Positions 25,839-34,459 of a DNA stretch of 64,000 nt are shown piece after piece. Below the pieces are notes generated by a model. That model made no database searches. It was given only the letters and a program-made list of their open reading frames with translations, and had not been told where the DNA came from. The translations under genes were made by a program, and so were the position numbers. This stretch comes from Edaphocola flava. GTDB lineage: Bacteria; Bacteroidota; Bacteroidia; Chitinophagales; Chitinophagaceae. The DNA lies in contig NZ_SAIQ01000002.1 in NCBI RefSeq assembly GCF_004118155.1, forward strand, positions 372,001 through 436,000, given 5' to 3'. Each line of letters begins with the position of its first letter. Positions within the stretch are counted from its first letter, which is position 1.

Positions 25839-26426
25839 TTATACTGCTCGCCTGATTTCGAGTATGGGTGTCTCTTTTTTCGTAAGCCCATGGAAAGAGG
25901 AGATACAGGTATCGCCTATATTCAACTGATCAAACATTTTTTCATTGGCATATGAATGCCGGTATGCAATACCGATTACAGATCCCGATTTCCAATCAGT
26001 GTACATGCCAAGATCAATAATCAGGTATTGGGGTGTTTTATGAAGTATAACACCTTTGTACGATATTTTTCTGGCCAGCCGGGGTTTGGTGGGCTCACCC
26101 TTGTCAATAGACACACGGATACTCAGTGGTTTAGATGATAACTCGGCGATCTTTCCCCTGAATCTTTTCTGGGTAAGGTGTGGCGCTGCTGATTTCCAGA
26201 ATGACCTCTTGTCATACTCCCAGGGCATATCCTCAATGGATATAAAACCATAAAGGCCACCAATCTTTACCTGGAAGCCGCTTTTGAGCGGAAGGTATCT
26301 GACGATGTTAAATGCTGTAAGCTTCTCACTGATTCTCGCTTCTTCGAGTTTATAATACAATTTTAATAATGCCCCGTCCAGGACTTTAGCTTTCTTTTCT
26401 GTTGAATTAATGGTAAGCATTTTCAT
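25839..26426 (-). CDS. Hypothetical protein with S1/OB-fold-like segments
   Basis: 195 residues from the ATG at 26426 (MKMLTINSTEKKAK); a further upstream start at 26447 adds only MLIFIIF. The protein is basic, without signal or membrane segments. Two stretches look like half-repeats of an OB/S1-type beta-barrel: GFQVKIGGLYGFISIEDMPW and, later, KGVILHKTPQYLIIDLG followed by WKSGSVIGIAYRHS. The VKIGGLYGFI pattern is reminiscent of S1 RNA-binding domains, but the match is weak and I would not assign RNA binding. It lies in the AT-rich accessory patch, flanked by gene-free DNA on both sides. Confidence 0.6.
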   Translation of the reverse strand: MKMLTINSTEKKAKVLDGALLKLYYKLEEARISEKLTAFNIVRYLPLKSGFQVKIGGLYGFISIEDMPWEYDKRSFWKSAAPHLTQKRFRGKIAELSSKPLSIRVSIDKGEPTKPRLARKISYKGVILHKTPQYLIIDLGMYTDWKSGSVIGIAYRHSYANEKMFDQLNIGDTCISSFHGLTKKETPILEIRRAV

Positions 26427-26794
26427 GAAAATTATAAAAATCAACAATGTGTTTGACTTAATAAATACACAGTGTAGGTTGTAATGAGTAAGTCTCTAGT
26501 TTGGTTGTAGTATAGATTTTTGACGTATTTGAACAAAAGTATATCAATAAGGAGTACATCCTTAATTGGATAGGCAAAAACAGTACATAAGTTAGTTGCA
26601 GAATAGACTGTTTGAACCCTTTATTTTTCCTTTGTTCTTACGTAATGCAGTGTGGTATTATGTTTTGTTGATTTTGCATCCACTGTTGTGCTTACTTTTT
26701 AGTTCAGCTTATGGATGTTGGTATGGGAAAAAACAGTACAAAAGTTAGTGCCGTTCATGCAAACTTTTGCAGACTGCTGAATAGCTTTGTAATA

Positions 26795-26877
26795 TCAGTA
26801 ATAGTTAGTTCGTTACCCGACTTAAAGGGTATAATTTAGAGGAGATAGCAGTTCTTTTTAGGACTGCTTTTTTTTAT
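26795..26877 (+). ncRNA. Candidate small RNA
   Basis: A TAGCTTTG box (26782-26789) would start a transcript near 26795. The ~80-base product contains a small ACCC/GGGT hairpin around 26815-26830 and ends in a proper terminator (AGCAGTTCT/AGGACTGCT, 26847-26868, then T8). No upstream plus-strand gene exists that this terminator could serve. The -33 spacing is poor and no RNA family is recognised. Confidence 0.35.
26847..26877 (+). terminator. Terminator with no assigned gene
   Basis: A 9-bp stem with one G-U pair, TTTT loop, then a run of T's. The only plus-strand candidate upstream is the small RNA above. Confidence 0.75.
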
Positions 26878-27213
26878 GCCTGCACATTAAACCTATTGCT
26901 GGCTTATATTGTAGCGGGTTATGCACGCCAGTGCGTCCTATTGTTGTAGCGTAAAAGCTTGTGTAGCGGTATACTGCGTATAAGTGATTTCTTTACGGAT
27001 TCTTCTGGGCAATATCTTTCTTGCATGTGTGGGGCACCAGTACAAAAGTATGGGGTATTTTCCGTTTTTGCAGAAAAGTATGGGTAGGGTATGGTTTTGG
27101 AAGAATAAACAGTACAAAAGTTAGGGGTAGTCCTAATCCATACACTATATAATGCTTCTATTTTTGTTGCCGGATGTTCATAATGGGATATGAATCCGGA
27201 TTAGTCAGTTAAT

Positions 27214-27235
27214 ATAGCGGCCGTAAGGCCGCTAT
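27214..27235. terminator. Perfect GC-rich hairpin
   Basis: ATAGCGGCC and GGCCGCTAT around GTAA. No long T-tract follows, so terminator function is only probable. Confidence 0.5.
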
Positions 27236-27726
27236 TATTATAGTGTAACACGTTTCTAATTAGATACATTTTAAAGTGCAGGCTAGTTGCAGGATGATCA
27301 GTTAAAGAAATAGTATTTACCATTATGTTTGTATAATTCAACTGAGATGTGTAATTTGAATACAGAAGGCTGTTTTGTTGAAATGGTTTTCCTGGCTTTG
27401 AGCAAAGGATCTGCAAACCTGCCTGCCATCTGATGGCACAAAGGAAGCTCTTTAATGTACAGCAATTTTTTTTAATATCAGAGATAAAGCGGTTCAGATT
27501 GATGAATCGCTTTTGTAGTTTTTTGGTGGCTTTAATTTATCTCTCAGTAGGGAATTTTTTTCTTATGTTCCATATGATTCATTTTAGCTACAGTGTTGGA
27601 ATTGTGTTTATATTGCATAAATTTAGTTGCGTTTTGTATGCTTGTATTGTTATGATACACTTATGGGTAGAGCTCCTATATGGCATGACAGAGCGGTAAT
27701 AATGTAAAATCAGTAATGAAGACTGT

Positions 27727-28368
27727 ATGATAAATGTAGCAATTGTAGCTGTCAATGAGGCGAACCGGCTGCTCTTGGAAACCATTGCACAAAGTGACCC
27801 CGAGTTTAGTTATATCGGTTGCTTCAGCAATGAACAAGAGACCATTGAGATGATTGGATTGCAGCAGGTGAACGTTGTGCTTATTGACATTGATGTAATC
27901 GAGTCTGTGGGACTGGAAAGTATTGAGCGGATAAAGGCGGAATCTGAAGAGGTTAAGTTTATGGTGTGCTCCAGGTATAAATCAAATGAAAATTCACTGG
28001 AAGCCATTAAAGCCGGTGCGGATGCCTATTTCGTGCTGGAAAATAGTAAGGCTTATCAGTTTATTGATGCTATTAAGGACCTGCACGCAGGAGAAAGGCC
28101 CATAAGCAGCAGCATCGTTAAAAATATATGGGAATATCTGCATGATCAAACAGCAGATCAAAATGTAAAAGTTGTTGATTTTCAGCTTTCTAAGCGACAG
28201 ATACAAATTATGGAATTGTTGCACGAGGGGCTGAATTATCGCGAGATGTCTAAACTCTTATTTATAAGTGTGTATACCCTCAAGTGGCATGTACATAATA
28301 TATACCAGAAGCTAAATGTTTCCAACAGAACAGAGGCGATCAATGTTTATTTCAAGCGGAATAAGTAA
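27727..28368 (+). CDS. NarL/FixJ-type response regulator with degenerate receiver
   Basis: 213 residues. The receiver keeps Asp54 (VLIDIDV), but the acidic pair that binds magnesium is replaced: residues 8-9 are Ala-Val where the paralogue at 30465 has Glu-Asp. The switch lysine is also gone (AYFVLENS against SYIVKKS). A LuxR-type helix-turn-helix with LSKRQIQIMELLHEGLNYREM and TLKWHVHNIYQKL is intact. Normal phosphorylation is therefore unlikely, and it may act constitutively or as a dimer partner of its paralogue. It lies 146 bases before the histidine kinase. Confidence 0.88.
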   Translation: MINVAIVAVNEANRLLLETIAQSDPEFSYIGCFSNEQETIEMIGLQQVNVVLIDIDVIESVGLESIERIKAESEEVKFMVCSRYKSNENSLEAIKAGADAYFVLENSKAYQFIDAIKDLHAGERPISSSIVKNIWEYLHDQTADQNVKVVDFQLSKRQIQIMELLHEGLNYREMSKLLFISVYTLKWHVHNIYQKLNVSNRTEAINVYFKRNK

Positions 28369-28475
28369 TTCCTGAATAGGCTATCAGTCCGTATTGCGCG
28401 GCAGCTGATGACATACATGGGTGCTTTGGTGCCTGAATGGCTTTGTGGTATGGAGCTTCACTGACTTTTCAGCTG

Positions 28476-28483
28476 TATCTTTG
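28476..28483 (+). promoter_or_regulatory. -7 element before the histidine kinase
   Basis: TATCTTTG matches TAnnTTTG exactly. Transcription from it would begin near 28490, which favours ATG 28515 over ATG 28497 as the start. Confidence 0.55.
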
Positions 28484-28514
28484 TGGTTGACCGATAATGC
28501 TTCAGGGAAAATAT

Positions 28515-30455
28515 ATGCGCAGCGGATTTTTACTTTTATTGATAAGTATCACAATGGCTTTCGGGAGCTGTCGTTCCTGTTCGCCACAGACAAGAATACT
28601 TGATCTTTCTTATAATGACTCCTTGGCTAAGGATTCCTTGGTCCGTAAAATATTTGAGATCAGGTATAATGAACCTGATCAAGTGCCTTCCCTCCTGGAG
28701 CAAGTCCGTAGAATAGAGCAAAAGTATGATCCTGCTATTGCAAACCAGAACTACTATAGCTCTCAGGTATTCCTGCTTTCGAATATTAAGAAAAATCCCG
28801 ATTCGGCAAGAATGTTCCTCGATAGCCAATTTCTGATGCTTAAACGAGGGGAACTAGATGCTGATAATCTTAAAGCAAAAACCGCCTTCTCCAAAGCCAT
28901 TTATTTCCAGGGAAGTGAGCGGTACGATTCTGCTGTTAATAATGCATTGTCTGCACTGGATCTATTGCAGCATACAACTGATTCTGCCCTGTTATACAAC
29001 ATATATGGTACCATCTCTGATCTGTACGCTTACCAGGGCAATCTGAAAAAGGCATCGGAATACTATAAATATTTTATCCGGCAGGCACTACAACTGAAGA
29101 ATCCTGCAAGAGATGCTGTTATTCTTCTGAATGGTTACTGCAGGTTTGCAGAAGCCTCAGATTCCATTAAAAATATTGCGACCACCTACCTGTTTGCTGC
29201 AAAACATGCTGTGGATTCGCTGCACCTGGATGGTTTGAAACCCATTCTGTATACCAACCTGGCCAGTTATTATTACGATAAACAACAGAGCGATAGTGGT
29301 AGATTGTATGCACAATTATCCATAAAGGAGATGGAGGAGCATCCGTCACCGAATAATCAGCCAGAATTGTCCTGCCTCATGCTGATTAACCATTACATAA
29401 AACAGGATCAGACAGATAGTGCTGCGCTATTACTGCAGCAATTACTTACCTCTACAGATACGGCCAAATATTTCAGGCGGGACCTGAGAACCTATTACAA
29501 ATACGCGTATTTACTGGCCAAGAAACAGCATCGCCTGGAGCATGCAGTAGCGTATCAGGAGCGATATGCTGCGCTGACAGATGAAATGCACCAGGCAGAG
29601 AATAATAAACTGCTGCTTGATTATGAAGCGAAGATGACATATATGGCCAACGAGCTGGAGATCAAATCGAAAGAATATGATATGAAGCGGCAGAAAAATT
29701 ATGTTATTTTTTCTACCATTATCACCATTCTGATGTTTGGCTTTACCATTTCTATTCTTTACTATAAGAAAAAGAAAAGAGTGATCGAGCAACAGTACTG
29801 GATGCAGTTGCAAATGCGCCGCGATTCAGAATACCGTAACCGGCTTTGGGAAGAGCGTAACCGTATATCCAGGGAGATGCATGATGATCTGGGCTCTACG
29901 CTGACCTCTACATTAATGGCTGTGGAAATCGCAGAGCAGTTTCCGGAACAGAAAGAACATTTAAATATAGTCAAAGAACGCTCACAGAGCCTGCACCAGC
30001 AGATCAATGAAATTATCTGGAACCTGAATGTACAGAACGACAATCTGCGTAGTTTGAATCATTACATGATCAGGTTTGCAAAGAACTTTCTGGAACAGGC
30101 TGGTATTGAATTCATCTGGGAAGAGCAGGTTAGCGATGAAGATACCGTGATCCAATCATTTCAGCGCAGAGCATTATATCTTTCGTTTAAAGAGATCATT
30201 CATAATATTGTTAAGCATTCCATGGCTACAAAAGTTGTGCTGGAGATCAATTGTGCAGATAAAATGTATTATTTTGCTGTTAGTGATAATGGAATAGGAT
30301 TAAAGAGGAAGAAGAATTCACCTGAAAGCAGTCATGGGTATGGAATGACCAATATTCACCGGAATATTTCAAACCTCTATGGTACTGTGAACTGGACCGA
30401 TGGAGCAAATGGGATTGGGACCAGGGTGGAGGTTCGCATAGAAATGTTAACTTAG
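28515..30455 (+). CDS. TPR-containing sensor histidine kinase (HisKA_3/HATPase)
   Basis: 646 residues from ATG 28515. A hydrophobic leader ends in a lipobox-like GSC, then come ~350 residues of TPR-like helical repeats, a membrane helix near 396-417 (STIITILMFGFTISILYY), and a coiled linker. The HisKA_3 dimerisation helix with His456 in ISREMHDDLGSTLTS and a HATPase domain with DNGIGLKRK and GYGMTNI complete the protein. This is the common Bacteroidota layout, with periplasmic TPR sensing and a cytoplasmic NarL-type kinase. The next gene starts 9 bases later and is the likely cognate regulator. Confidence 0.9.
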   Translation: MRSGFLLLLISITMAFGSCRSCSPQTRILDLSYNDSLAKDSLVRKIFEIRYNEPDQVPSLLEQVRRIEQKYDPAIANQNYYSSQVFLLSNIKKNPDSARMFLDSQFLMLKRGELDADNLKAKTAFSKAIYFQGSERYDSAVNNALSALDLLQHTTDSALLYNIYGTISDLYAYQGNLKKASEYYKYFIRQALQLKNPARDAVILLNGYCRFAEASDSIKNIATTYLFAAKHAVDSLHLDGLKPILYTNLASYYYDKQQSDSGRLYAQLSIKEMEEHPSPNNQPELSCLMLINHYIKQDQTDSAALLLQQLLTSTDTAKYFRRDLRTYYKYAYLLAKKQHRLEHAVAYQERYAALTDEMHQAENNKLLLDYEAKMTYMANELEIKSKEYDMKRQKNYVIFSTIITILMFGFTISILYYKKKKRVIEQQYWMQLQMRRDSEYRNRLWEERNRISREMHDDLGSTLTSTLMAVEIAEQFPEQKEHLNIVKERSQSLHQQINEIIWNLNVQNDNLRSLNHYMIRFAKNFLEQAGIEFIWEEQVSDEDTVIQSFQRRALYLSFKEIIHNIVKHSMATKVVLEINCADKMYYFAVSDNGIGLKRKKNSPESSHGYGMTNIHRNISNLYGTVNWTDGANGIGTRVEVRIEMLT

Positions 30456-30464
30456 ACTACACAT

Positions 30465-31100
30465 ATGATAAAAATTCTTATTGTCGAGGATCAGCCAGAA
30501 CATCAGCAGTACTTTAAAAGCATTGTGCTGAGCAATGAAAAATTTAAGTATCTCGGTATTGTACGTAATGGAAAGGAAGCTGTTAAGGTAATCAAAGAGC
30601 AGCAACCTGATGTAGTTATAATGGACCTGGGCCTTCCGGATATTTCCGGTATTGAATGCATCCGGCAGCTGAAGCCTTTGGGGCTGGACACTAAATTTAT
30701 GGTATGCACCATTAATGAAGAAGACGACAGCATATTTGAGGCACTGAAAGCCGGTGCGAATTCCTATATAGTCAAGAAGAGTAAACCTTACCAGATCATT
30801 GATGCCATCATGGAAGTTTTTGATGGAGAAATGCCTATAAGCAGTTGTATTGCTACCAAAATACTGAACTATATGCCTCAGTCCACCGAGGAAGAGGATA
30901 AGCCGGAGGAGGAAGTTTCCTATTCTATTACTTTGAAAGAAGCTGAATTACTGGAACTTCTGGCCAAAGGACATAGTTATAAAGAGATTTCTAATGAAAT
31001 GACGATCAAGATAACGACGATCAAGTGGCATGTGTATAATATATACAAGAAGTTACAGGCCAAGAATCGTACAGAGGCGATTAATAAATACTTTAAATAG
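30465..31100 (+). CDS. NarL/FixJ-family response regulator (canonical)
   Basis: 211 residues. The receiver has a complete active site: Glu8-Asp9, Asp54 in IMDLGLPD and Lys104 in YIVKKS. The LuxR-type DNA-binding domain ends with KWHVYNIYKKLQAKNRTEAI. It is co-transcribed with the kinase just upstream (9-base gap) and followed by a strong terminator. It is clearly paralogous to the degenerate regulator at 27727 and shares the NRTEAIN.YF tail, so the trio arose by local duplication. Confidence 0.92.
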   Translation: MIKILIVEDQPEHQQYFKSIVLSNEKFKYLGIVRNGKEAVKVIKEQQPDVVIMDLGLPDISGIECIRQLKPLGLDTKFMVCTINEEDDSIFEALKAGANSYIVKKSKPYQIIDAIMEVFDGEMPISSCIATKILNYMPQSTEEEDKPEEEVSYSITLKEAELLELLAKGHSYKEISNEMTIKITTIKWHVYNIYKKLQAKNRTEAINKYFK

Positions 31101-31137
31101 AACGTACTTATTCCGTACGGGATAGCACCACCGATAA

Positions 31138-31170
31138 CAGAAAGAGCAGACCTTAGGTCTGCTCTTTCTG
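31138..31170 (+). terminator. Terminator of the kinase/regulator operon
   Basis: CAGAAAGAGCAGACC pairs perfectly with GGTCTGCTCTTTCTG around a TTA loop. Confidence 0.85.
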
Positions 31171-31206
31171 TTGGCTCAAGATTAGTATTCTTAAAATGTT
31201 GTGAAT

Positions 31207-31241
31207 AAATTGGAATATTCATTCCAATTTGTATACCTTTG
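31207..31241 (+). promoter_or_regulatory. TetR operator overlapping the tetR promoter
   Basis: A 10-bp inverted repeat (AAATTGGAAT at 31207-31216, ATTCCAATTT at 31221-31230, spacer ATTC) fills the space between a TTG -33 (31210-31212) and the -7 box TACCTTTG (31234-31241). Binding here would block RNA polymerase, which suggests autoregulation. Confidence 0.75.
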
Positions 31242-31245
31242 TCCT

Positions 31246-31803
31246 GTGGATAAGAAAGAACAAATTATCGTAGCAGCCATGAAACTGCTGGCTGAGCATG
31301 GCGCACAGGCTACGCCCATGTCAGCTATTGCAAAAGCAGCCGGTACCGGTATGGGCACCATCTATAATTATTTCGCCACCAAAGAAGAGCTGATCAATGC
31401 CATATACCTGTACATTAAAGGTTCGGAAATAAACCTGGTATCCAAAAGTATTGATGAAGCAACACCCTTAAAAACCCGCTTCCTGTTTTACTATACCGCA
31501 TTTATCAATTTCTACCTGAAACATCCGGAGGGCTTTGCTTTCATGGATCAATTCCAGCATTCTCCATTGATACTGGACAGTACCAAAGAGCAAGGTAAAG
31601 CTGGGTTTATACCCGTTTTTGCCTTGATTGAACAGGGACAGAAAGAGGGTATTATCAAAAATATAGATATGGAAGCTATCCTGTATTTCCTGGCGGGCAC
31701 CGTAACTACATATGTGCGCTGGATGATCAGCGCAGGTAAAGACAAGCACAAACAACACCTGGAGCAGCAACTGCGCCTGGTTTGGGATGCTATTAAAGAA
31801 TAA
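31246..31803 (+). CDS. TetR/AcrR-family transcriptional repressor
   Basis: 185 residues from GTG 31246 (DKKEQIIVAAMKLL). An upstream GTG at 31201 is rejected because it would lie before the promoter and operator. The N-terminal helix-turn-helix reads TPMSAIAKAAGTGMGTIYNYF, and the rest is a helical ligand-binding domain with DQFQHSPLILD. An inverted repeat lies in its own promoter and a related site precedes the next gene, so it likely represses both. The ligand is unknown; the controlled genes are a Rossmann oxidoreductase and a metallo-beta-lactamase-fold hydrolase. Confidence 0.87.
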   Translation: MDKKEQIIVAAMKLLAEHGAQATPMSAIAKAAGTGMGTIYNYFATKEELINAIYLYIKGSEINLVSKSIDEATPLKTRFLFYYTAFINFYLKHPEGFAFMDQFQHSPLILDSTKEQGKAGFIPVFALIEQGQKEGIIKNIDMEAILYFLAGTVTTYVRWMISAGKDKHKQHLEQQLRLVWDAIKE

Positions 31804-31820
31804 ATATTTAATCATTTTTT

Positions 31821-31840
31821 TGGAATGAATATTCAGTCCA
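31821..31840 (+). promoter_or_regulatory. Second TetR-type operator
   Basis: TGGAATGAATATTCAGTCCA is a 20-base palindrome with one mismatched pair. Its first 14 bases are identical to the minus-strand reading of the operator in front of tetR. Confidence 0.7.
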
Positions 31841-31855
31841 TTTGAATCAGACAAT

Positions 31856-32503
31856 ATGAAAAAGATAAAAGTTATTATAACAGGTGCTACCGGAATGGTA
31901 GGAGAGGGTGTACTGTTGCATTGCCTGCAGAGCGAAGCCGTATCGGAAGTACTAATGGTCAATCGCAGAAATTATGATATGCAGCACCCTAAGCTGAAAG
32001 AACTGCTGGTAAAAGACTTTAAACATTTGGGAGCACATGCCACCGCCCTTGCAGATTATGATGCCTGTTTCTTCTGTGCCGGCATCAGTTCTGTAGGTAT
32101 GAATGAAGCAGACTATACCAGCATTACTTATGATACAACGGTAAGTTTTGCCACAGCACTGCAGCAGGTCGCACCGCATATGGTCTTCAACTATATTACC
32201 GGTGCACATACCGATAGTAATGGGAAACAGATGTGGCAGAAAGTAAAAGGACGCACCGAAGAGGCCCTGATGCAACTGGGCTTTGCCGGACAGTACAACT
32301 TCCGTCCTGGATTTATGAAACCCGTAAAGGGACAGCGCAATGTACGCTGGTTCTTTAAACCTGTAATCGCATTATTTCCTTTATTACTGCCTAAGCAATC
32401 GCTGACCCTGCACCAGGTAGGGCAAGCCATGATTCATGCGGTAACCAAAGGCTATTCAAAACAGATACTGGAAATAAAAGACATTAAAATACTGGCCCGC
32501 TAA
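31856..32503 (+). CDS. NAD(P)-binding epimerase/dehydratase-like oxidoreductase
   Basis: 215 residues. The N-terminal Rossmann motif ITGATGMVGEGVL is followed by an NRR segment that could bind the NADP phosphate. The family is the atypical short-chain/NAD-dependent epimerase group, at a short length typical of the variants without a full substrate domain. It sits 52 bases after tetR with a TetR-type operator in the gap, and 29 bases before an MBL-fold hydrolase gene. The natural substrate cannot be stated. Confidence 0.8.
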   Translation: MKKIKVIITGATGMVGEGVLLHCLQSEAVSEVLMVNRRNYDMQHPKLKELLVKDFKHLGAHATALADYDACFFCAGISSVGMNEADYTSITYDTTVSFATALQQVAPHMVFNYITGAHTDSNGKQMWQKVKGRTEEALMQLGFAGQYNFRPGFMKPVKGQRNVRWFFKPVIALFPLLLPKQSLTLHQVGQAMIHAVTKGYSKQILEIKDIKILAR

Positions 32504-32532
32504 GCATAGCCAGCCAAAGCCCTGAAATAATA

Positions 32533-33660
32533 ATGAAGAGATTTTTTAAAATAGTAAAACGTATGATCGCAATTATAGGAGTAATACTACTGTTACTGGT
32601 ATTGACTGTATTATTATATATGCAACAACCAAAGTTCGGTAAAGCACCATCTGGCGCAAGACTGGAGCGAATGAAGCAGTCCCCGAATTTTAAAAACGGG
32701 ATTTTTGAAAACAAAACCCATACCCCTTCACTTACCGAAGGTTATTCTATGGCAAAGATAATGTGGGAGTTCTTTTTCTCTAAAAATCCAAATCAGAAAC
32801 CACACCAGGATATCCCTTCTGTACATACCGATCTGAAGCACCTGCCTGCAGACAGTAATATAGTGGTATGGTTCGGACACTCTTCCTATTTCCTGCAAAT
32901 GGACGGAGTAAAATTCCTGGTAGATCCGGTGTTCAGCGGCAATGCCTCGCCCGTACCAGGTTCTACAAAGGCCTTTAAAGGCTCAGATGCCTATACAGTA
33001 GCCGATCTGCCGGAGATAGATTACTTACTCATTAGTCACGATCACTACGATCACCTCGATTATGAAACCATCAAGGCGCTTAAAGACAAGGTGAAGAAAG
33101 TAGTATGCGGTCTTGGTGTCGGCGCCCACTTCGAATATTGGGGCTATGCCACAGATAAGATCATAGAAAGAGATTGGGAGGAAACCATACCGCTGGAGCA
33201 TGGTATGAAATTGCATACCCTCAGCTCACGCCACTTTTCCGGCCGCACCTTCAAACGCAACAATACCTTATGGTTATCCTTCCTGCTGGAAACACCGAAG
33301 GCAAAGATATTTCTGGGTGGTGATGGCGGATATGATGATCGCTTTAAGGCCATTGGCCAGCGATTTGGTACCATAGACCTGGCTATACTGGAAAACGGTC
33401 AGTATAATGTGGCCTGGCAGGCTATACACTGTCTGCCCGAAGAAACGCTGAAGGCCGCGAAAGAATTGAATGCGAAAAGAATTATGCCGGTACACTCCGG
33501 TAAGTTCTCCCTGGCTCTGCATGACTGGAACGAGCCGCTGCGGGAGATATCCAGGCTCAATGCCGGACAGATACCATTGGTTACGCCCCGTATAGGCGAG
33601 CCGGTTCACCTGGGCGATACGGCACAAGTATTTACCGAATGGTGGAATGATATAAAATAG
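32533..33660 (+). CDS. MBL-fold metallo-hydrolase, UlaG/NAPE-PLD-like, membrane-anchored
   Basis: 375 residues. One N-terminal membrane helix (AIIGVILLLLVLTVLLYM) is followed by a metallo-beta-lactamase fold with GHSSYFLQMDG, the metal motif SHDHYDHLD near residue 168, HFSGRTF, and GGDGGYDDRF as later ligands. This layout resembles the NAPE-phospholipase D / UlaG branch, whose members cut phosphodiester or lactone bonds in lipids or sugars. As the last gene of the TetR-controlled operon it ends at a strong terminator. The specific substrate is unknown. Confidence 0.86.
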   Translation: MKRFFKIVKRMIAIIGVILLLLVLTVLLYMQQPKFGKAPSGARLERMKQSPNFKNGIFENKTHTPSLTEGYSMAKIMWEFFFSKNPNQKPHQDIPSVHTDLKHLPADSNIVVWFGHSSYFLQMDGVKFLVDPVFSGNASPVPGSTKAFKGSDAYTVADLPEIDYLLISHDHYDHLDYETIKALKDKVKKVVCGLGVGAHFEYWGYATDKIIERDWEETIPLEHGMKLHTLSSRHFSGRTFKRNNTLWLSFLLETPKAKIFLGGDGGYDDRFKAIGQRFGTIDLAILENGQYNVAWQAIHCLPEETLKAAKELNAKRIMPVHSGKFSLALHDWNEPLREISRLNAGQIPLVTPRIGEPVHLGDTAQVFTEWWNDIK

Positions 33661-33672
33661 ACTATAAAAGCA

Positions 33673-33696
33673 GGGCTGTGGTAGACACCACAGCCC
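33673..33696. terminator. Terminator after the MBL-fold gene
   Basis: GGGCTGTGGT pairs perfectly with ACCACAGCCC around AGAC, followed by GTTTTG. It lies between convergent genes. Confidence 0.82.
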
Positions 33697-33730
33697 GTTT
33701 TGATTAATGAAACTATAAGGGTACTTTATA

Positions 33731-34432
33731 TTATTTTACAGTAGCCAGCTCATACTCGCTGATCAGGCCCGTGAAGTCAGTAATAGAGTCTATAATATGG
33801 GTATGCGGGTATTGCTCCAGCACCTCTTTATTATTGGCTCCGCTCAATACGCCTACCACCAGAGCACAACCGGCACGGTGACCTTCTTCCAGGTCTACTG
33901 GTGTATCGCCTACCTTAGCTACCTGTTGGGCTTCCTGTATGCCGGTCAGTTCCATAGCTTTCAGGATCATATCCGGGTAGGGGCGACCGTGAGTCACTTC
34001 ATCGCTGGCCACACTTACATCCAGGATACTATCCCATCCCAGTCTGTTGATGATAATATCGGTAATGTCTCTGCTGAAACCCGTATCCAGTCCTACTTTT
34101 ATGCCTTTGGCCTGTAATGTTCTAAAGGTATCTGTAGCACCTTCAATCTCACAGATATCCGGGGCATTGCGGTAAAAGTCTTTCATGATCTGCAGGAAAG
34201 AAGCATGCAGCGTATCAATGGAAATATGGTCCGTGTCGGGATAAAAGCGGTCCAGCAACATTTTGATGGCAACTGGTTTGGCAATGCCCATTACTTCATT
34301 GGCAGCAGACAGCGGAACAATATATTCATGTGTTTCCAGGGCTTTGCATAAGGCTTTGGTTACAAAATCATCATCATAGACAGTAGTGCCGGCCATGTCA
34401 AAAATGGCGAGCTTAATAGATTCGTTGTGCAT
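33731..34432 (-). CDS. Phosphonatase-like HAD hydrolase (TIGR03351 type)
   Basis: 233 residues. The nucleophile motif reads FDMAGTT (Asp12) instead of the usual DxDx(T/V), which is the signature of phosphonoacetaldehyde hydrolase and its close relatives. A cap-domain lysine occurs at Lys52 in MGIAKPVAIK, near but not exactly where PhnX has its Schiff-base lysine. The third-motif basic residue is Arg150 (THGRPYPD), and GDTPVDL carries the acidic metal ligands. The family is expected to cleave the C-P bond of a phosphonoacetaldehyde-like aldehyde. The FAD oxidoreductase family that usually accompanies it (TIGR03364) is encoded at 45.2 kb, which supports a phosphonate role. Confidence 0.85.
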   Translation of the reverse strand: MHNESIKLAIFDMAGTTVYDDDFVTKALCKALETHEYIVPLSAANEVMGIAKPVAIKMLLDRFYPDTDHISIDTLHASFLQIMKDFYRNAPDICEIEGATDTFRTLQAKGIKVGLDTGFSRDITDIIINRLGWDSILDVSVASDEVTHGRPYPDMILKAMELTGIQEAQQVAKVGDTPVDLEEGHRAGCALVVGVLSGANNKEVLEQYPHTHIIDSITDFTGLISEYELATVK

Positions 34433-34459
34433 ATTAAATTTTTAAATTGATATGGTATA

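Larger units (their letters stand above)
26581..27124. repeat. Four dispersed copies of a 15-base motif
   Basis: CAGTACATAAGTTAG at 26581-26595, CAGTACAAAAGTTAG at 26734-26748, CAGTACAAAAGTATG at 27038-27052, and CAGTACAAAAGTTAG at 27110-27124, plus partial relatives such as CAGAAAAGTATGGG at 27071. Read on the minus strand they give TAACTTTTG or TACTTTTG, close to the Bacteroidota -7 box, so they may be repeated promoter-like or protein-binding elements. Confidence 0.6.
26427..27726. other. 1.3-kb gene desert with repeated motifs
   Basis: The longest non-coding stretch in the window. It holds four degenerate copies of CAGTACAAAAGTTAG, a candidate small RNA with terminator (26795-26877), and a separate GC-rich hairpin at 27214-27235. 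An 88-codon plus-strand frame at 27433-27699 is hydrophobic only because the DNA is T-rich and is not accepted as a gene. Confidence 0.55.

Noticed and set aside
27433-27699. 88-codon hydrophobic plus-strand frame before the degenerate regulator
   Set aside because: Composition is driven by T-rich DNA; there is no ribosome-binding context, no family resemblance and no signal structure.
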